Shown here piece after piece: positions 28,257 through 37,265 of a stretch of DNA of 64,000 nt. Made by a program: the position numbers and the translations under genes. Each line of letters begins with the position of its first letter. Position 1 is the stretch's first letter. Origin of the DNA: Bacillota bacterium (GTDB lineage: Bacteria > Bacillota > Clostridia > Acetivibrionales > DTU013); the NCBI GenBank assembly GCA_023433505.1, contig JAEZCO010000045.1:9485-73484 (forward strand). The letters are read 5' to 3'. Below the pieces are notes generated by a model. That model saw only the letters and a list, made by a program, of their open reading frames with translations, made no database searches and was not told the DNA's origin.

Positions 28257-30005
28257 TCAGGATTCGACCATGGGAATATAAACGCTGACCCGTGTAAACT
28301 TTCCTGCTTCACTGTCAATATGCAGGCCAAACCGCTCCCCGTAAAACAGCTTGAGCCGCGCATCAACGCTTGCCGCTCCAAAGCTGTCATGCTGCCCGGT
28401 TAAACCGTTTCCCTTCAAAATACTTTCAATCTTGTCAGGCGGTATTCCTACGCCGTCGTCAAAGACCTCTATCAGGATGTAGTCTTCCTGCCGGCAGCCT
28501 TTTACAGAAAGAAAACCCATTCTCTCCTTAGGCTTGAGTCCATGATAAATGGAGTTTTCAACAAGAGGCTGTAATGTAAGCTTTGGAATCCTGCATTTCA
28601 TAATCTCTTCATCAAAATCCACTTTAAAATCCAGCTGCTGGGCATATCTGAATTTCAGAATCGAGAGATAGCTGACTGTGAGCTTTGCTTCTTCACCGAT
28701 TGTAATGATTTCTTTTCCCCTGCTTAATGAAAGCCTGTAAAAATCAGCTAAAGATTCCGCGGCTTTTATGGCATTATCCTTCATATCCAGCAGGATGAAG
28801 GAGATGATGGTCTCCAGGGTGTTATAGAGAAAATGCGGCTTGACCTGGTATTGCAGAAGCTTCAGCTCACTTTCCCTCCTGAATCTTTGCTCCCGGTATA
28901 TGTCGTCCATAAGTCCCGTGACCCTGTCCATCAAATTGTTAAACCCTTTTCCCAGCATCCCGATTTCATCCGAGCATGTGAAATCTACCCGGGTCTCCAG
29001 CCTGTCCTGCTTGATTTCATTCATGACCCTCACAAGCTTCAGTATGGGCTTTGAGATGGTATAAGAGAGGATATAGGAAACAACAAAGGCAACGGCCAGG
29101 CAAAATACTCCCACCACGAGGATAATCCATGTATTCCTCTGATTTTCGGAGACGACGGATTTCATGGATTTAAGGCTGACAAGCTTCCAGCCAAGCCTTT
29201 CTATTCCTCCGCTCATGGAAAGATATCCTTTGTTATACGCCGACGCGTCAAACTTGTGATACAAATCCGACTTATCCTGAGAGGATATGATCTGTTCATC
29301 CCCGTCGACAATTAAGAACCGGTCATCCTTGTCCACCATATCGCCCTGATAAATGGATGAAATCTCTCTTTCATTTACAAAAAGAATAACCATGCCGAGA
29401 GTTTCCCCTGAGCTGACATGGATAACGGCTTTAGAGACTGCAAAAACATTCTCTTCCGACCCGTTGCTGTACTTGAGCTTCATCAGCCCGGACCATACGG
29501 GTTTTTGCCTGTTCAGTATCTGATTGAGGTGCACCCTGTCGAATATCCTGTAAATGCTTGATTCATCCAGAGGATCTCCAGTGATGAATATGCCCCCGTT
29601 GGTCATAACTCCGGCATGCCTTATCATTGTGGCCGGATATTTTACATAACTTAAAGTACTGCTGATCACTGTCTTGATCTGTATTTGTACAACGGGATCC
29701 TCCGCCTTGCCGCCATTGATTGCAAGCTCGTTCTGCAGCCTGTTGTCCATGGCGGAAACTTTACTGAAGCTTTCTATGGCGTTTACCATGTTCAATATGT
29801 TCTTTTCGACCAGCGTCAGCTCCCGTTGGGCATTTTTTGAGGCTTTCTGCATATTGGTATTTGTAGAAATAATATTGGTAATCAGCGCAAGGGTAAACAA
29901 TGCCAGCGTAATGACAACCGCGCTGGATATAAAAATCCTTCTTTTGATGGGGATATTCCTATAATAAGATACGATGGGCAAAAAAAATCTGCTTATAATA
30001 ATCAC
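28257..30005 (-). CDS. YesM-type sensor histidine kinase
   Basis: This 582-residue membrane kinase has a first helix near 22-46 (RIFISSAVVITLALFTLALI), an extracellular sensing region of about 240 residues, and a second helix near 288-312 (WIILVVGVFCLAVAFVVSYIL). A HAMP segment (SKPILKLVRVMNEIKQD) follows. The phosphorylation motif is QVKPHFLYNTLE, and the ATP-binding domain includes LVENSIYHGLKP and FDDGVGIPPDK. It senses an external carbohydrate cue, directly or through the binding protein, and phosphorylates the regulator encoded just downstream. The MutS-like gene ends 41 bp upstream on the same strand. Confidence 0.94.
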   Translation of the reverse strand: MIIISRFFLPIVSYYRNIPIKRRIFISSAVVITLALFTLALITNIISTNTNMQKASKNAQRELTLVEKNILNMVNAIESFSKVSAMDNRLQNELAINGGKAEDPVVQIQIKTVISSTLSYVKYPATMIRHAGVMTNGGIFITGDPLDESSIYRIFDRVHLNQILNRQKPVWSGLMKLKYSNGSEENVFAVSKAVIHVSSGETLGMVILFVNEREISSIYQGDMVDKDDRFLIVDGDEQIISSQDKSDLYHKFDASAYNKGYLSMSGGIERLGWKLVSLKSMKSVVSENQRNTWIILVVGVFCLAVAFVVSYILSYTISKPILKLVRVMNEIKQDRLETRVDFTCSDEIGMLGKGFNNLMDRVTGLMDDIYREQRFRRESELKLLQYQVKPHFLYNTLETIISFILLDMKDNAIKAAESLADFYRLSLSRGKEIITIGEEAKLTVSYLSILKFRYAQQLDFKVDFDEEIMKCRIPKLTLQPLVENSIYHGLKPKERMGFLSVKGCRQEDYILIEVFDDGVGIPPDKIESILKGNGLTGQHDSFGAASVDARLKLFYGERFGLHIDSEAGKFTRVSVYIPMVES

Positions 30006-30046
30006 ATATCCCTATTCTGAATTTGTTATAGGTGCCAGCTCACCCG

Positions 30047-31849
30047 CTAACTTTCGATAAGATCGATGCCCACCATTTTCATCAGGTACCTGGCATTGGT
30101 GCTGCTGCACCTCCCGGACCTGACCTTGTAATCAAACAGGATCTCATTATTCGAATACTTTTCGGTGAAATGATAATTTACGATCCTGCCGCTTTCATTC
30201 TTTTCAAGGTCGCACAGGTCAAAATCGTGGGTTGAAATGAGCCCTATGATCCAGTGCTTATTCAAGTTGAGCAGAACATTTTTAGCTCCAGTATACCGGT
30301 CTTTGGAATTGGTACCTCGAAATACCTCGTCAATGAGGAAAATCATGGGCTTTTGCGCCTTTGAATCATTGATGATCCGCTTGATGCGCAATAACTCCGC
30401 ATAAAAAGTGGATATCCCGCTGTTCAGATCGTCTCCCAATCGCATAGACGTGTAGATATCCATAACAGAACATTGGAATTTATTTGCACATACAGCGGCG
30501 CCTGCATAGGCCAATACGAGGTTAATCCCTATAGTCCGCAGCAATGTTGACTTTCCGGACATATTGGACCCGGTGATTATGCAAATCCGGTCCTCCATAT
30601 CAAAATTGTTGCTGACCCTTTTTGTCCCGACAATCAGCGGATGCCCCATCTCATTTGCCGTTACCGACACTTTGTTCTCCGCTATGTCCGGAATTGTCCA
30701 CCCGGGATTTATTTGCGAAAGCAGAGCCAGACTCGATAAAGCTTCCAACTTGCCGATACTGTCAAGCCATCCCCGCAGCGAAGCACCCGATTGCTCTTTC
30801 CAGCTTTCAAGCGCCAGTATGCAGTGAAAATTCCAGAATAAAAACACATTCAAGATCAGATAAAACAGAAAATTGTTGCCGAATTCCACGGCATTGACAA
30901 TGTTCTCCAGGGTTTTCATCTGCTTTAAGGCAGTTTTGTTTTTATGCATAAAAGACACTTTGATCTCAGACAGGTATTTGTCCTTAAAATCTTCATTTTC
31001 AATGACTGTGAGCAAATTCTCAAAATCCTGGATCTTTCTATGATAGGCGTAGATATTTTTTAGGGTGAAGCTCGTTTTATACCCGATGAGGTTTATAATT
31101 GACTGTATTATCAGCAAAGCAAAGGGTATCAGGTAGGATACGGACCTGTCAATAAGACAGAGGATAATTGACGTCAATGTAAGCAGGGGGAGAATATAAA
31201 AAACATAGGAGAGCCATGCAGTCCCCCATAGCCTCGACTTATCCTCAAAATACCCCAGCATCTCCTCGGGGTTTTCCGATATTTTCGGGGCGTTCATCCC
31301 TTCGCCTTGGAGATTCTGGCAGAAATCGATTTTACCTGCCAGCTCCGAAATGGCCCGCTGCCTTTTCCGGATTTCCTCCGGCCTTTTATCGGGATTTTCC
31401 AGCAGCTTTCGCAAGTTTTCCTTTCCATGCCAGGTATTGGCGCAATTGATCATCTGGTACAGGGAGGTATGCCCGAAAATATCCAGATCCGAGGTATAGG
31501 GATTCTTGGTATCCATATATTCCATCCCATCCCCCGTGAAACTGGTCCAGGTCCCATCCATTCTACTCAGACACATTGCATTTATTTGGATCAGATTGCC
31601 ATACCGCTTTGACGCTTTGATCACCGCTTCATGCCTGAAAATAAGAATTACGAAAGCCGCAAGTGCAATGAAGGACACAAGGAAGCCATAAGCTGTGCTG
31701 ACATATAAAAAAGCCAGCGTGGCAAGTATTGCTCCGCCAATAAAAACGAAAAGCCTCATATTGCTGAGCAGATTGGATCTGGCGTCCAGTTTGCTTTTTG
31801 CTCCGGTATATTCCTTTATTCTATTTGCGTATATTTCTTCAGGGTTCAT
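30047..31849 (-). CDS. Membrane-anchored MutS-family ATPase
   Basis: The 600-residue protein lacks the MutS mismatch-reading N-terminal domain. It has hydrophobic segments near 33-70, 210-255 and 325-345 instead. Its C-terminal third is a MutS-type ATPase: Walker A GSNMSGKSTLLRT (about 433), Walker B IFLIDEVFRGTNS, and STHDFDLC. The mismatch-contact domain and the Smr nuclease domain are missing, so it is neither MutS1 nor MutS2. Related proteins with membrane helices occur widely and are of unknown function. Its promoter and leader match those of the upstream chemoreceptor gene. The kinase gene follows after 41 bp. Confidence 0.85.
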   Translation of the reverse strand: MNPEEIYANRIKEYTGAKSKLDARSNLLSNMRLFVFIGGAILATLAFLYVSTAYGFLVSFIALAAFVILIFRHEAVIKASKRYGNLIQINAMCLSRMDGTWTSFTGDGMEYMDTKNPYTSDLDIFGHTSLYQMINCANTWHGKENLRKLLENPDKRPEEIRKRQRAISELAGKIDFCQNLQGEGMNAPKISENPEEMLGYFEDKSRLWGTAWLSYVFYILPLLTLTSIILCLIDRSVSYLIPFALLIIQSIINLIGYKTSFTLKNIYAYHRKIQDFENLLTVIENEDFKDKYLSEIKVSFMHKNKTALKQMKTLENIVNAVEFGNNFLFYLILNVFLFWNFHCILALESWKEQSGASLRGWLDSIGKLEALSSLALLSQINPGWTIPDIAENKVSVTANEMGHPLIVGTKRVSNNFDMEDRICIITGSNMSGKSTLLRTIGINLVLAYAGAAVCANKFQCSVMDIYTSMRLGDDLNSGISTFYAELLRIKRIINDSKAQKPMIFLIDEVFRGTNSKDRYTGAKNVLLNLNKHWIIGLISTHDFDLCDLEKNESGRIVNYHFTEKYSNNEILFDYKVRSGRCSSTNARYLMKMVGIDLIES

Positions 31850-31889
31850 CGCTTTATCTTTTCCACTTTTCTAAAGTATTTTCCCATTT

Positions 31890-31918
31890 ATTATAGGTTA
31901 TTTCTGGAAATCTGACAA
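31890..31918 (-). promoter_or_regulatory. Promoter of the MutS-like gene
   Basis: The minus strand reads TTGTCA, 17 bases ending AACC, TATAAT. The downstream leader (AATGGGAAAATA...AAAAGTGGAAAAG) is closely matched by the leader of the chemoreceptor gene. Confidence 0.75.
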
Positions 31919-31936
31919 CACTTATCGCAATGATCG

Positions 31937-33463
31937 CTAATTGTCCCCGACGGCCTCAAGCAATCCGGAGGAAATGGAATTAATATGATTCACCGAAGAG
32001 GCTACCTGCTGCATGGAGGCAAGCTGCTGCTCCGAAGCCGCAGCAATTTCCTGGAGCTCAACCATATTGTTATGGTTGATATCTCTGATATCATGCACAA
32101 TACCGACGATCCTTCCGCTTCCGTCGGCGACAGCGCTGGTGGCGCGGCTTACCTCCTGAACCTTTTCATTCATTTTCAAGCCAGCCTCGGATACCTTTCC
32201 GAAGGTTTCGCCGGCCATGTTTATTATTCTAAGCCCCTTATCCGCCATCCCGGAGTTTTTATCCATAGCGGCCACCGCTTTCTCGGTATCGTCTATCACG
32301 TCCTTTATCAGCTTGGCAATATCTTTGGTCGCTTTCTCCGACTGCTCCGCCAATGCGCGTATTTCACTGGCAACAACGGCAAATCCCTTCCCCTGCTCTC
32401 CCGCCCTGGCGGATTCAATGGCCGCGTTTAAGGCAAGGAGGTTTGTCTGGCCGGATATCCCGGAAATAACGGACACAATTTTTCCGATTTCATTGGACCG
32501 GGTGCCCAGCCGTTCAATAATCCGCCTGCTTTCATTGGTTACAGTGTCAATCTCCCTCATGGAATCGACAGCCTCCTTGATGGCGGCTCCGCTCTCCTGG
32601 GTCAGACTGCTCAGATTTTTTGAAATATCGGCAATCAGGCTTCCCTGATGGGCTACCTTGTTCAGGCTTTCCGAAATGCCTTCGACGGCAGCCGCAGCTT
32701 CATCTACCAGCTTAAGGGTATTCTCGGAACCGCCGGCGATCCTGGCGGTGTTTCCGGCGATCTGCTCATTTGCTTTTGTGGTGTGGTCGGTGATCTCCGA
32801 CAGCTGTTTCACCGACTCAACCAATACGTTGGAGACCTCCTGGGATTTATCGCTAACTGTCATCAGCTTGTCCAGCATCCTTTTTTGATCCGCTGCCCCT
32901 ACCACATTTTTCAGCATTCCCCGGGTCCTTTTGGACAGAACGATGAAGATCAAGGCCAATGCGATAAGCTCTATATCTCTGGGAATAATGCCATAGACCA
33001 ATAGCTGGAAGCTGTTTTCGTAATTGTTGTCCGTAACGCCATTGAAGCCATACCCCAGCATCTGTCCTGCCGAGACTGCCGCAACGGAAAACAGTACGGC
33101 ATACCAGCTAAGGCTTCTTGAAAAATAGAGACTGGCAATCGCTATGGGATATACAAAAAGAAGAATGACGTTACTGGATAAAAAAACGCTAAGCGTCGCC
33201 ACCATCACTGCCGCAATCGAGACGACCAGATATTTCACTCCCCTGTTGTCCAGCTTAAAAACAAAAATCAGAAGGGCAGGCACAATCAGCAGAATCGTGG
33301 CTACCGACATGGCAATGGTCATCGTCGTCAAAGCTACTGCAAATATTCCAAGCAGGTTCAAAGTATAAACAAGTACTATAAAGGATATGGTCACCAGCAT
33401 AATTTTGGCTGCCAGCCGGTTTGCTTCGTATTCGTTCCTTTCAAGAATGCCATTGTCTTTCAT
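31937..33463 (-). CDS. Methyl-accepting chemotaxis protein with multi-helix membrane domain
   Basis: The ATG at 33463 follows GGGGGG and gives 508 residues; the in-frame extension to 33505 is less likely. The N-terminal 180 residues hold about six hydrophobic helices with little extracellular sequence, unlike classical two-helix receptors. The long coiled coil contains the conserved signalling tip (TNLLALNAAIESARAGEQGKGF..VVASEIRALAEQS). No HAMP domain is evident. It would relay a membrane or intracellular signal to CheA/CheW, encoded elsewhere. The gene has its own promoter with a perfect 18-bp palindrome downstream. Confidence 0.9.
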   Translation of the reverse strand: MKDNGILERNEYEANRLAAKIMLVTISFIVLVYTLNLLGIFAVALTTMTIAMSVATILLIVPALLIFVFKLDNRGVKYLVVSIAAVMVATLSVFLSSNVILLFVYPIAIASLYFSRSLSWYAVLFSVAAVSAGQMLGYGFNGVTDNNYENSFQLLVYGIIPRDIELIALALIFIVLSKRTRGMLKNVVGAADQKRMLDKLMTVSDKSQEVSNVLVESVKQLSEITDHTTKANEQIAGNTARIAGGSENTLKLVDEAAAAVEGISESLNKVAHQGSLIADISKNLSSLTQESGAAIKEAVDSMREIDTVTNESRRIIERLGTRSNEIGKIVSVISGISGQTNLLALNAAIESARAGEQGKGFAVVASEIRALAEQSEKATKDIAKLIKDVIDDTEKAVAAMDKNSGMADKGLRIINMAGETFGKVSEAGLKMNEKVQEVSRATSAVADGSGRIVGIVHDIRDINHNNMVELQEIAAASEQQLASMQQVASSVNHINSISSGLLEAVGDN

Positions 33464-33530
33464 TTTCGTACCCCCCTGAAGATTATTTAATAAAATCGAT
33501 TTCACCGTTTACTTAAGGAATAGGCATTAG

Positions 33531-33548
33531 CAGTATTGTACAATACTG
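33531..33548. promoter_or_regulatory. Perfect 18-bp palindrome in the chemoreceptor leader
   Basis: CAGTATTGTACAATACTG is an exact palindrome 48 bases downstream of the TATAAT box and 68 bases before the start codon. Its position suits a repressor site; no cognate regulator can be named. Confidence 0.55.
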
Positions 33549-33595
33549 GCCCTGTTTCATTCCTTTTCCACTTTTTTCAACATATTTCACCATCT

Positions 33596-33624
33596 ATTAT
33601 AGGTTAATTTGGAAAAAACCTCAA
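33596..33624 (-). promoter_or_regulatory. Promoter of the chemoreceptor gene
   Basis: The minus strand reads TTGAGG, 17 bases ending TTAACC, TATAAT. The sequence from the -10 box onward closely resembles the MutS-like gene's promoter (AACCTATAATA, then AGTGGAAAAG). Confidence 0.7.
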
Positions 33625-33696
33625 CATAAAGATGCAAGAATCCGCCCATATCGACCTGACGGCTCATCTTTAAGCGTTAACGCTAATGCGGAAAAC

Positions 33697-33729
33697 ATAA
33701 AGCCGGAAGGTTAACCTATCCGGCTTTAT
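33697..33729 (-). terminator. Terminator after the YchF-like gene
   Basis: An 11-bp perfect stem (ATAAAGCCGGA / TCCGGCTTTAT) lies 54 bases after the YchF-like stop codon, followed on the minus strand by GTTTTCC. A further 12-bp palindrome AGCGTTAACGCT lies at 33673-33684. Confidence 0.65.
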
Positions 33730-33782
33730 ATATCGTAAACGGACCATATATGCGTAAGTTAATATTTAGTCCCTGTATACCT

Positions 33783-34859
33783 TTACACATTAAATCTGAA
33801 ATTGATAATATCTCCGTCTTCAATGACGGATTCCTTGCCTTCGAGGCGCATCAGCCCCTTTTCCTTGATCTTGTGCATGCTGCCGAGGCTTTCAAAATCA
33901 GCATACTTTATCACTTCAGCACGGATGAACCCGCGTTCAATGTCGGAATGGATTTTGCCGCCGGCGGCTTTTGCCGTCGTACCCTTTTTAATGGTCCATG
34001 CCCGCACTTCATCCTCTCCTACGGTCAGAAAGGATATCAGTCCCAGATAATCATACAGTGCCGTGGCGAGCCTCGCGATTCCCAACTCCTGTATGCCAAG
34101 GTCTTCCATAAAGAGCTTCCGGTCTTCTTCCTCCAACTGGCTGATTTCCAGTTCGGTTTTCGCACAAACCTCAACCACGGGTATGCGCTTTTCGAAAGCA
34201 TATTTTTCCACCTCGGCTTTTTTATCATACCGGCCTGACCTGAACTGCTCCTCATCCAGGTTCATCAGCAGGATCATGGGCCTCTCCGTTAAAAAGTTGA
34301 AGGTTTTCAGATAAGCCTTCTCCCCATCGTCCAGCTCCAGGCTGTGAATCAGCTTTCCGCCTTCGAGGCAGTCCTTGCATTTTTTAAGGACCGCAAGCTC
34401 CTCCAGCAGCTCCTTTCCCGACTTTTTGCCCGACTCGATCCTCTGGATCCGGGTGTCGATGATGGCAAGATCGGCAAAGAGCAGCTCCATATTGATCGTC
34501 TCAATATCCCTGATGGGGTCGATGCTTCCGTCGGAATGAATGACACTGTCCTCTCTGAACACCCGGACTGCATGGACCAGAGCGTCAACGGCCCTTACGG
34601 CCTCGAGGAAATGAGCTGCCGAGGTGCTGCCGCCCTGCGTGATCCCATGGATATCAATAAGGTCCAGGGCGGCATAGGTTATCTTTTTGGGTTTGAAGAT
34701 GCCTGAAAGGTAATCGATTCTGGGGTCATGAATCCGGGCGGTGCCGAGGTTGGCCTCCGTCTTTCCCGGTGAGGCGCCGGAGGTTCCCGCACTCTGGGTC
34801 ATGAGATTGAAAAACGTGGTTTTGCCTGTCAAGGGAAGTCCAATAAATCCGATTTTCAA
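33783..34859 (-). CDS. YchF-like GTPase/ATPase paralogue (DUF933/TGS)
   Basis: The 358-residue protein has an N-terminal P-loop GLPLTGKTTFFNLMT where YchF proteins usually have GLPNVGKST. An unusual G4-like NLDEE lies near residue 205. The C-terminal half has the YchF hallmark VRAWTIKKGTTAKAAGGKIHSD and ends GDIINFRFNV, a TGS-type domain. A helical hairpin region lies between. YchF proteins bind ATP and associate with ribosomes. The changed P-loop and the shift in G4 suggest a paralogue rather than the housekeeping copy. It is transcribed alone, with a terminator downstream and a divergent AraC gene upstream. Confidence 0.82.
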   Translation of the reverse strand: MKIGFIGLPLTGKTTFFNLMTQSAGTSGASPGKTEANLGTARIHDPRIDYLSGIFKPKKITYAALDLIDIHGITQGGSTSAAHFLEAVRAVDALVHAVRVFREDSVIHSDGSIDPIRDIETINMELLFADLAIIDTRIQRIESGKKSGKELLEELAVLKKCKDCLEGGKLIHSLELDDGEKAYLKTFNFLTERPMILLMNLDEEQFRSGRYDKKAEVEKYAFEKRIPVVEVCAKTELEISQLEEEDRKLFMEDLGIQELGIARLATALYDYLGLISFLTVGEDEVRAWTIKKGTTAKAAGGKIHSDIERGFIRAEVIKYADFESLGSMHKIKEKGLMRLEGKESVIEDGDIINFRFNV

Positions 34860-35076
34860 ATTTATCCCACCTTTCCAGTTGTATACCTAAATTATACTTT
34901 TTGAAACGGGGATATACAACATTTTCCACGCAAATTTTCTTTTTCGGCCCGATTTAATGGAAGATAGACTTTGAGACAAGGATGTAGCTCGCCCTTCCCG
35001 GCTTAGCGCCCAGGATAAATCTATCCAAATTTTTATCCCTATGGTAAAATAAACTGGATGTATTCGGGGCTATTTT

Positions 35077-35919
35077 ATGGAGGAAACCGTGAAAATAAAG
35101 GATCTTTTTTTTCATATCCATTACTGCAATTCCATGCAATTTAAATCTGGCAAATATTCGAAAAAAGTGTCCAGAACCCTTCAGCATCATGAGCTCGGTT
35201 TTATTGCAGGCGGAAAAGGTACCTTTGCAATTGAGAACAAAAGGTATCCGTTTAAAGAGGGCATGCTGTTTTATGTTTGTCCCAATGTGCCGCATTTCTT
35301 TGAAGCAGACATCGACGATCCCGGAATTTTTCTGTCGGTGCATTTCAGTTACGCCCATGTAAGCTTCAACGACGGCCGGTGGGATGTAAAAAGCGAGCCC
35401 GAAGCCCTCCTCCCGCTGAACTCCGCACAGGAGCTAAAGGATTATTATGCCATTGAGGACAGTTTCAAGAAATTAGTTGACAGCTGGAACGCAAAACTAC
35501 CGGGATATGAGTTTGCTGCCCGGACCCTGCTGCAGCAATTACTGATTGCAATTTATCAAAATGTACGAAAGCAGAAACAGAATTACTCCGCTTCCGTAAA
35601 AGTGGATAAAGTCATTCAATACATGCAGCAAAATATCAAAGAAAGAGTTACCATGCCCCAATTGTCAGAGCTGGTGCAGCTATCCCCTTCCTATCTGTCC
35701 AGAGCTTTTAAAGAGGCTACCGGCTATTCCGCCATCGAGTATTTCAACAAGATTAAAATCGATAAAGCAAAAGAACAGCTGATGGAAGGCGATAAAAAAA
35801 TTAAGGAGGTAGCACGGACCCTTGGCTTCATTGATGAGTTTTATTTCAGCAGGACCTTTAAAAGGATTGAAGGGATAAGCCCCTCCGAATTTTACAGCAG
35901 AAATGTCCATGGAGTATAG
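35077..35919 (+). CDS. AraC-family transcriptional regulator with cupin sensor domain
   Basis: The 280-residue protein has an N-terminal cupin-like ligand-binding domain (HHELGFIAGGKGTFAIENKRYPFKEG, then PNVPHFFEA). The C-terminal double helix-turn-helix (about 180-278) contains MPQLSELVQLSPSYLSRAFKEATG and ends FSRTFKRIEGISPSEFYSR. It should bind DNA in response to a small molecule, commonly a sugar. An MFS exporter gene follows about 100 bp downstream on the same strand, so control of that exporter is plausible. It is divergent from the YchF-like gene. Confidence 0.9.
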   Translation: MEETVKIKDLFFHIHYCNSMQFKSGKYSKKVSRTLQHHELGFIAGGKGTFAIENKRYPFKEGMLFYVCPNVPHFFEADIDDPGIFLSVHFSYAHVSFNDGRWDVKSEPEALLPLNSAQELKDYYAIEDSFKKLVDSWNAKLPGYEFAARTLLQQLLIAIYQNVRKQKQNYSASVKVDKVIQYMQQNIKERVTMPQLSELVQLSPSYLSRAFKEATGYSAIEYFNKIKIDKAKEQLMEGDKKIKEVARTLGFIDEFYFSRTFKRIEGISPSEFYSRNVHGV

Positions 35920-36023
35920 TATAATGCATGGTATAAAGCCATCTTTCAGGATAAAATAAGGATGTTATTATTTATTGCTTCCTGTAAGGGAATAGATGTA
36001 TTTCAGAAAGAAGGCTTATATAC

Positions 36024-37247
36024 ATGCCGATTTGGAAAAGAAATCTGATCGTCTGCTGGTTCGGAATGTTTGTGTCAGGGATAGGGATGAGCCAGATTGC
36101 ACCGGTATTGCCCCTTTATATAAAACATCTTGGCGTCGGCAGTCCGGCTTCCGTTACGCAGCTTTCCGGTATTGCCTTTGGCATTACCTATATCGTTTCC
36201 GCTATTTTTTCCCCCATCTGGGGACATGCCGCCGATAAATTCGGACGAAAGCCCATGCTTTTAAGGGCAAGTCTTGGCATGGCACTGGTTATCGGCTGTA
36301 TGGGCTTTGCACCCAATGTGTATGTTTTGATAGGCTTAAGGCTGCTGCAAGGCGCCATCACTGGGTATAGCACGGCCTGCACCACCTTGATCGCAACACA
36401 GACGGACAGGGAACATGCGGGATATGCTATGGGTACGCTTTCTACGGCAAATATCGCAGGCTCTTTGTTTGGACCCACCATCGGAGGCTTTATCGAAGAA
36501 ACCCTCGGTTTTCAGCCCGTATTTTTTATCACGGGCGTACTGATGCTGATCGCATTTGCCACAACCGCCTTGTTTGTAAAGGAATCCTTTAGCCGGCAGG
36601 ACAAAAAGGTGCTCGGCATTAAGGAAACATGGAAACTTGTTCCTGAAAAAAGCTTGATGGTTACCATGCTTGTAACGTTCTTTTTACTCAGCGTCGCCTT
36701 GTATTCCGTACAGCCGATCCTGTCGGTCTTTGTCACCCAATTGTCCAGCGGCTCCAGTCATGCCGCGCTAATCGCGGGCTTGGTGTTCTCGTCCTCCGGC
36801 CTGGCCAATATTATTTCCGCTCCTCGTTTGGGGAAGCTTTCCGATAAAACTGGCGCGCAAAAAGTTATGCTTGCGGCTCTTGTCGCGGCGGGGCTCATTT
36901 ATATTCCGCAGGCTTTTGTGCAGCATGCCTGGCAATTAATGTGCCTGAATTTCATCCTGGGGCTGGCGACGGCAGGGTTGGTCCCTTCGGTAAATACCCT
37001 GATCAAAAAAATTACGCCGGATTCCCTTACGGGCAGGGTTTATGGTTTTTCCATGTCGGCGGGGTATTTGGGCGTATTTGCAGGCGCTGTTCTGGGCGGG
37101 CAGGTAGCGGCCTGGTTTGGCATCAAATATGTATTTCTCACTACAAGCGCATTATTGCTGGTCAATGCAGCATGGGTCTATTTTAAGGTGTTTAAAAAAC
37201 TTGGCGTCACTGCACCGGCGCCTGTTTTAAAAAAAGTAAATAATTAA
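36024..37247 (+). CDS. MFS transporter, drug/sugar efflux type
   Basis: This 407-residue integral membrane protein has about 12 helices. Between helices 2 and 3 it shows the MFS signature GHAADKFGRKPMLLRA. The helix-5 region (TANIAGSLFGPTIGGFIEE) resembles motif C of drug/H+ antiporters. Substrates are unknown; multidrug or sugar efflux are both possible. A metallo-beta-lactamase-fold gene follows 18 bp later and is probably co-transcribed. The AraC regulator upstream is a likely controller. Confidence 0.9.
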   Translation: MPIWKRNLIVCWFGMFVSGIGMSQIAPVLPLYIKHLGVGSPASVTQLSGIAFGITYIVSAIFSPIWGHAADKFGRKPMLLRASLGMALVIGCMGFAPNVYVLIGLRLLQGAITGYSTACTTLIATQTDREHAGYAMGTLSTANIAGSLFGPTIGGFIEETLGFQPVFFITGVLMLIAFATTALFVKESFSRQDKKVLGIKETWKLVPEKSLMVTMLVTFFLLSVALYSVQPILSVFVTQLSSGSSHAALIAGLVFSSSGLANIISAPRLGKLSDKTGAQKVMLAALVAAGLIYIPQAFVQHAWQLMCLNFILGLATAGLVPSVNTLIKKITPDSLTGRVYGFSMSAGYLGVFAGAVLGGQVAAWFGIKYVFLTTSALLLVNAAWVYFKVFKKLGVTAPAPVLKKVNN

Positions 37248-37265
37248 GGAGAATGGAGAAGTAAA

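Noticed and set aside
34954..35358. 134-codon minus-strand open frame over the AraC gene
   Set aside because: It is antisense to the cupin domain of a clear AraC regulator and has no domain or ribosome site.
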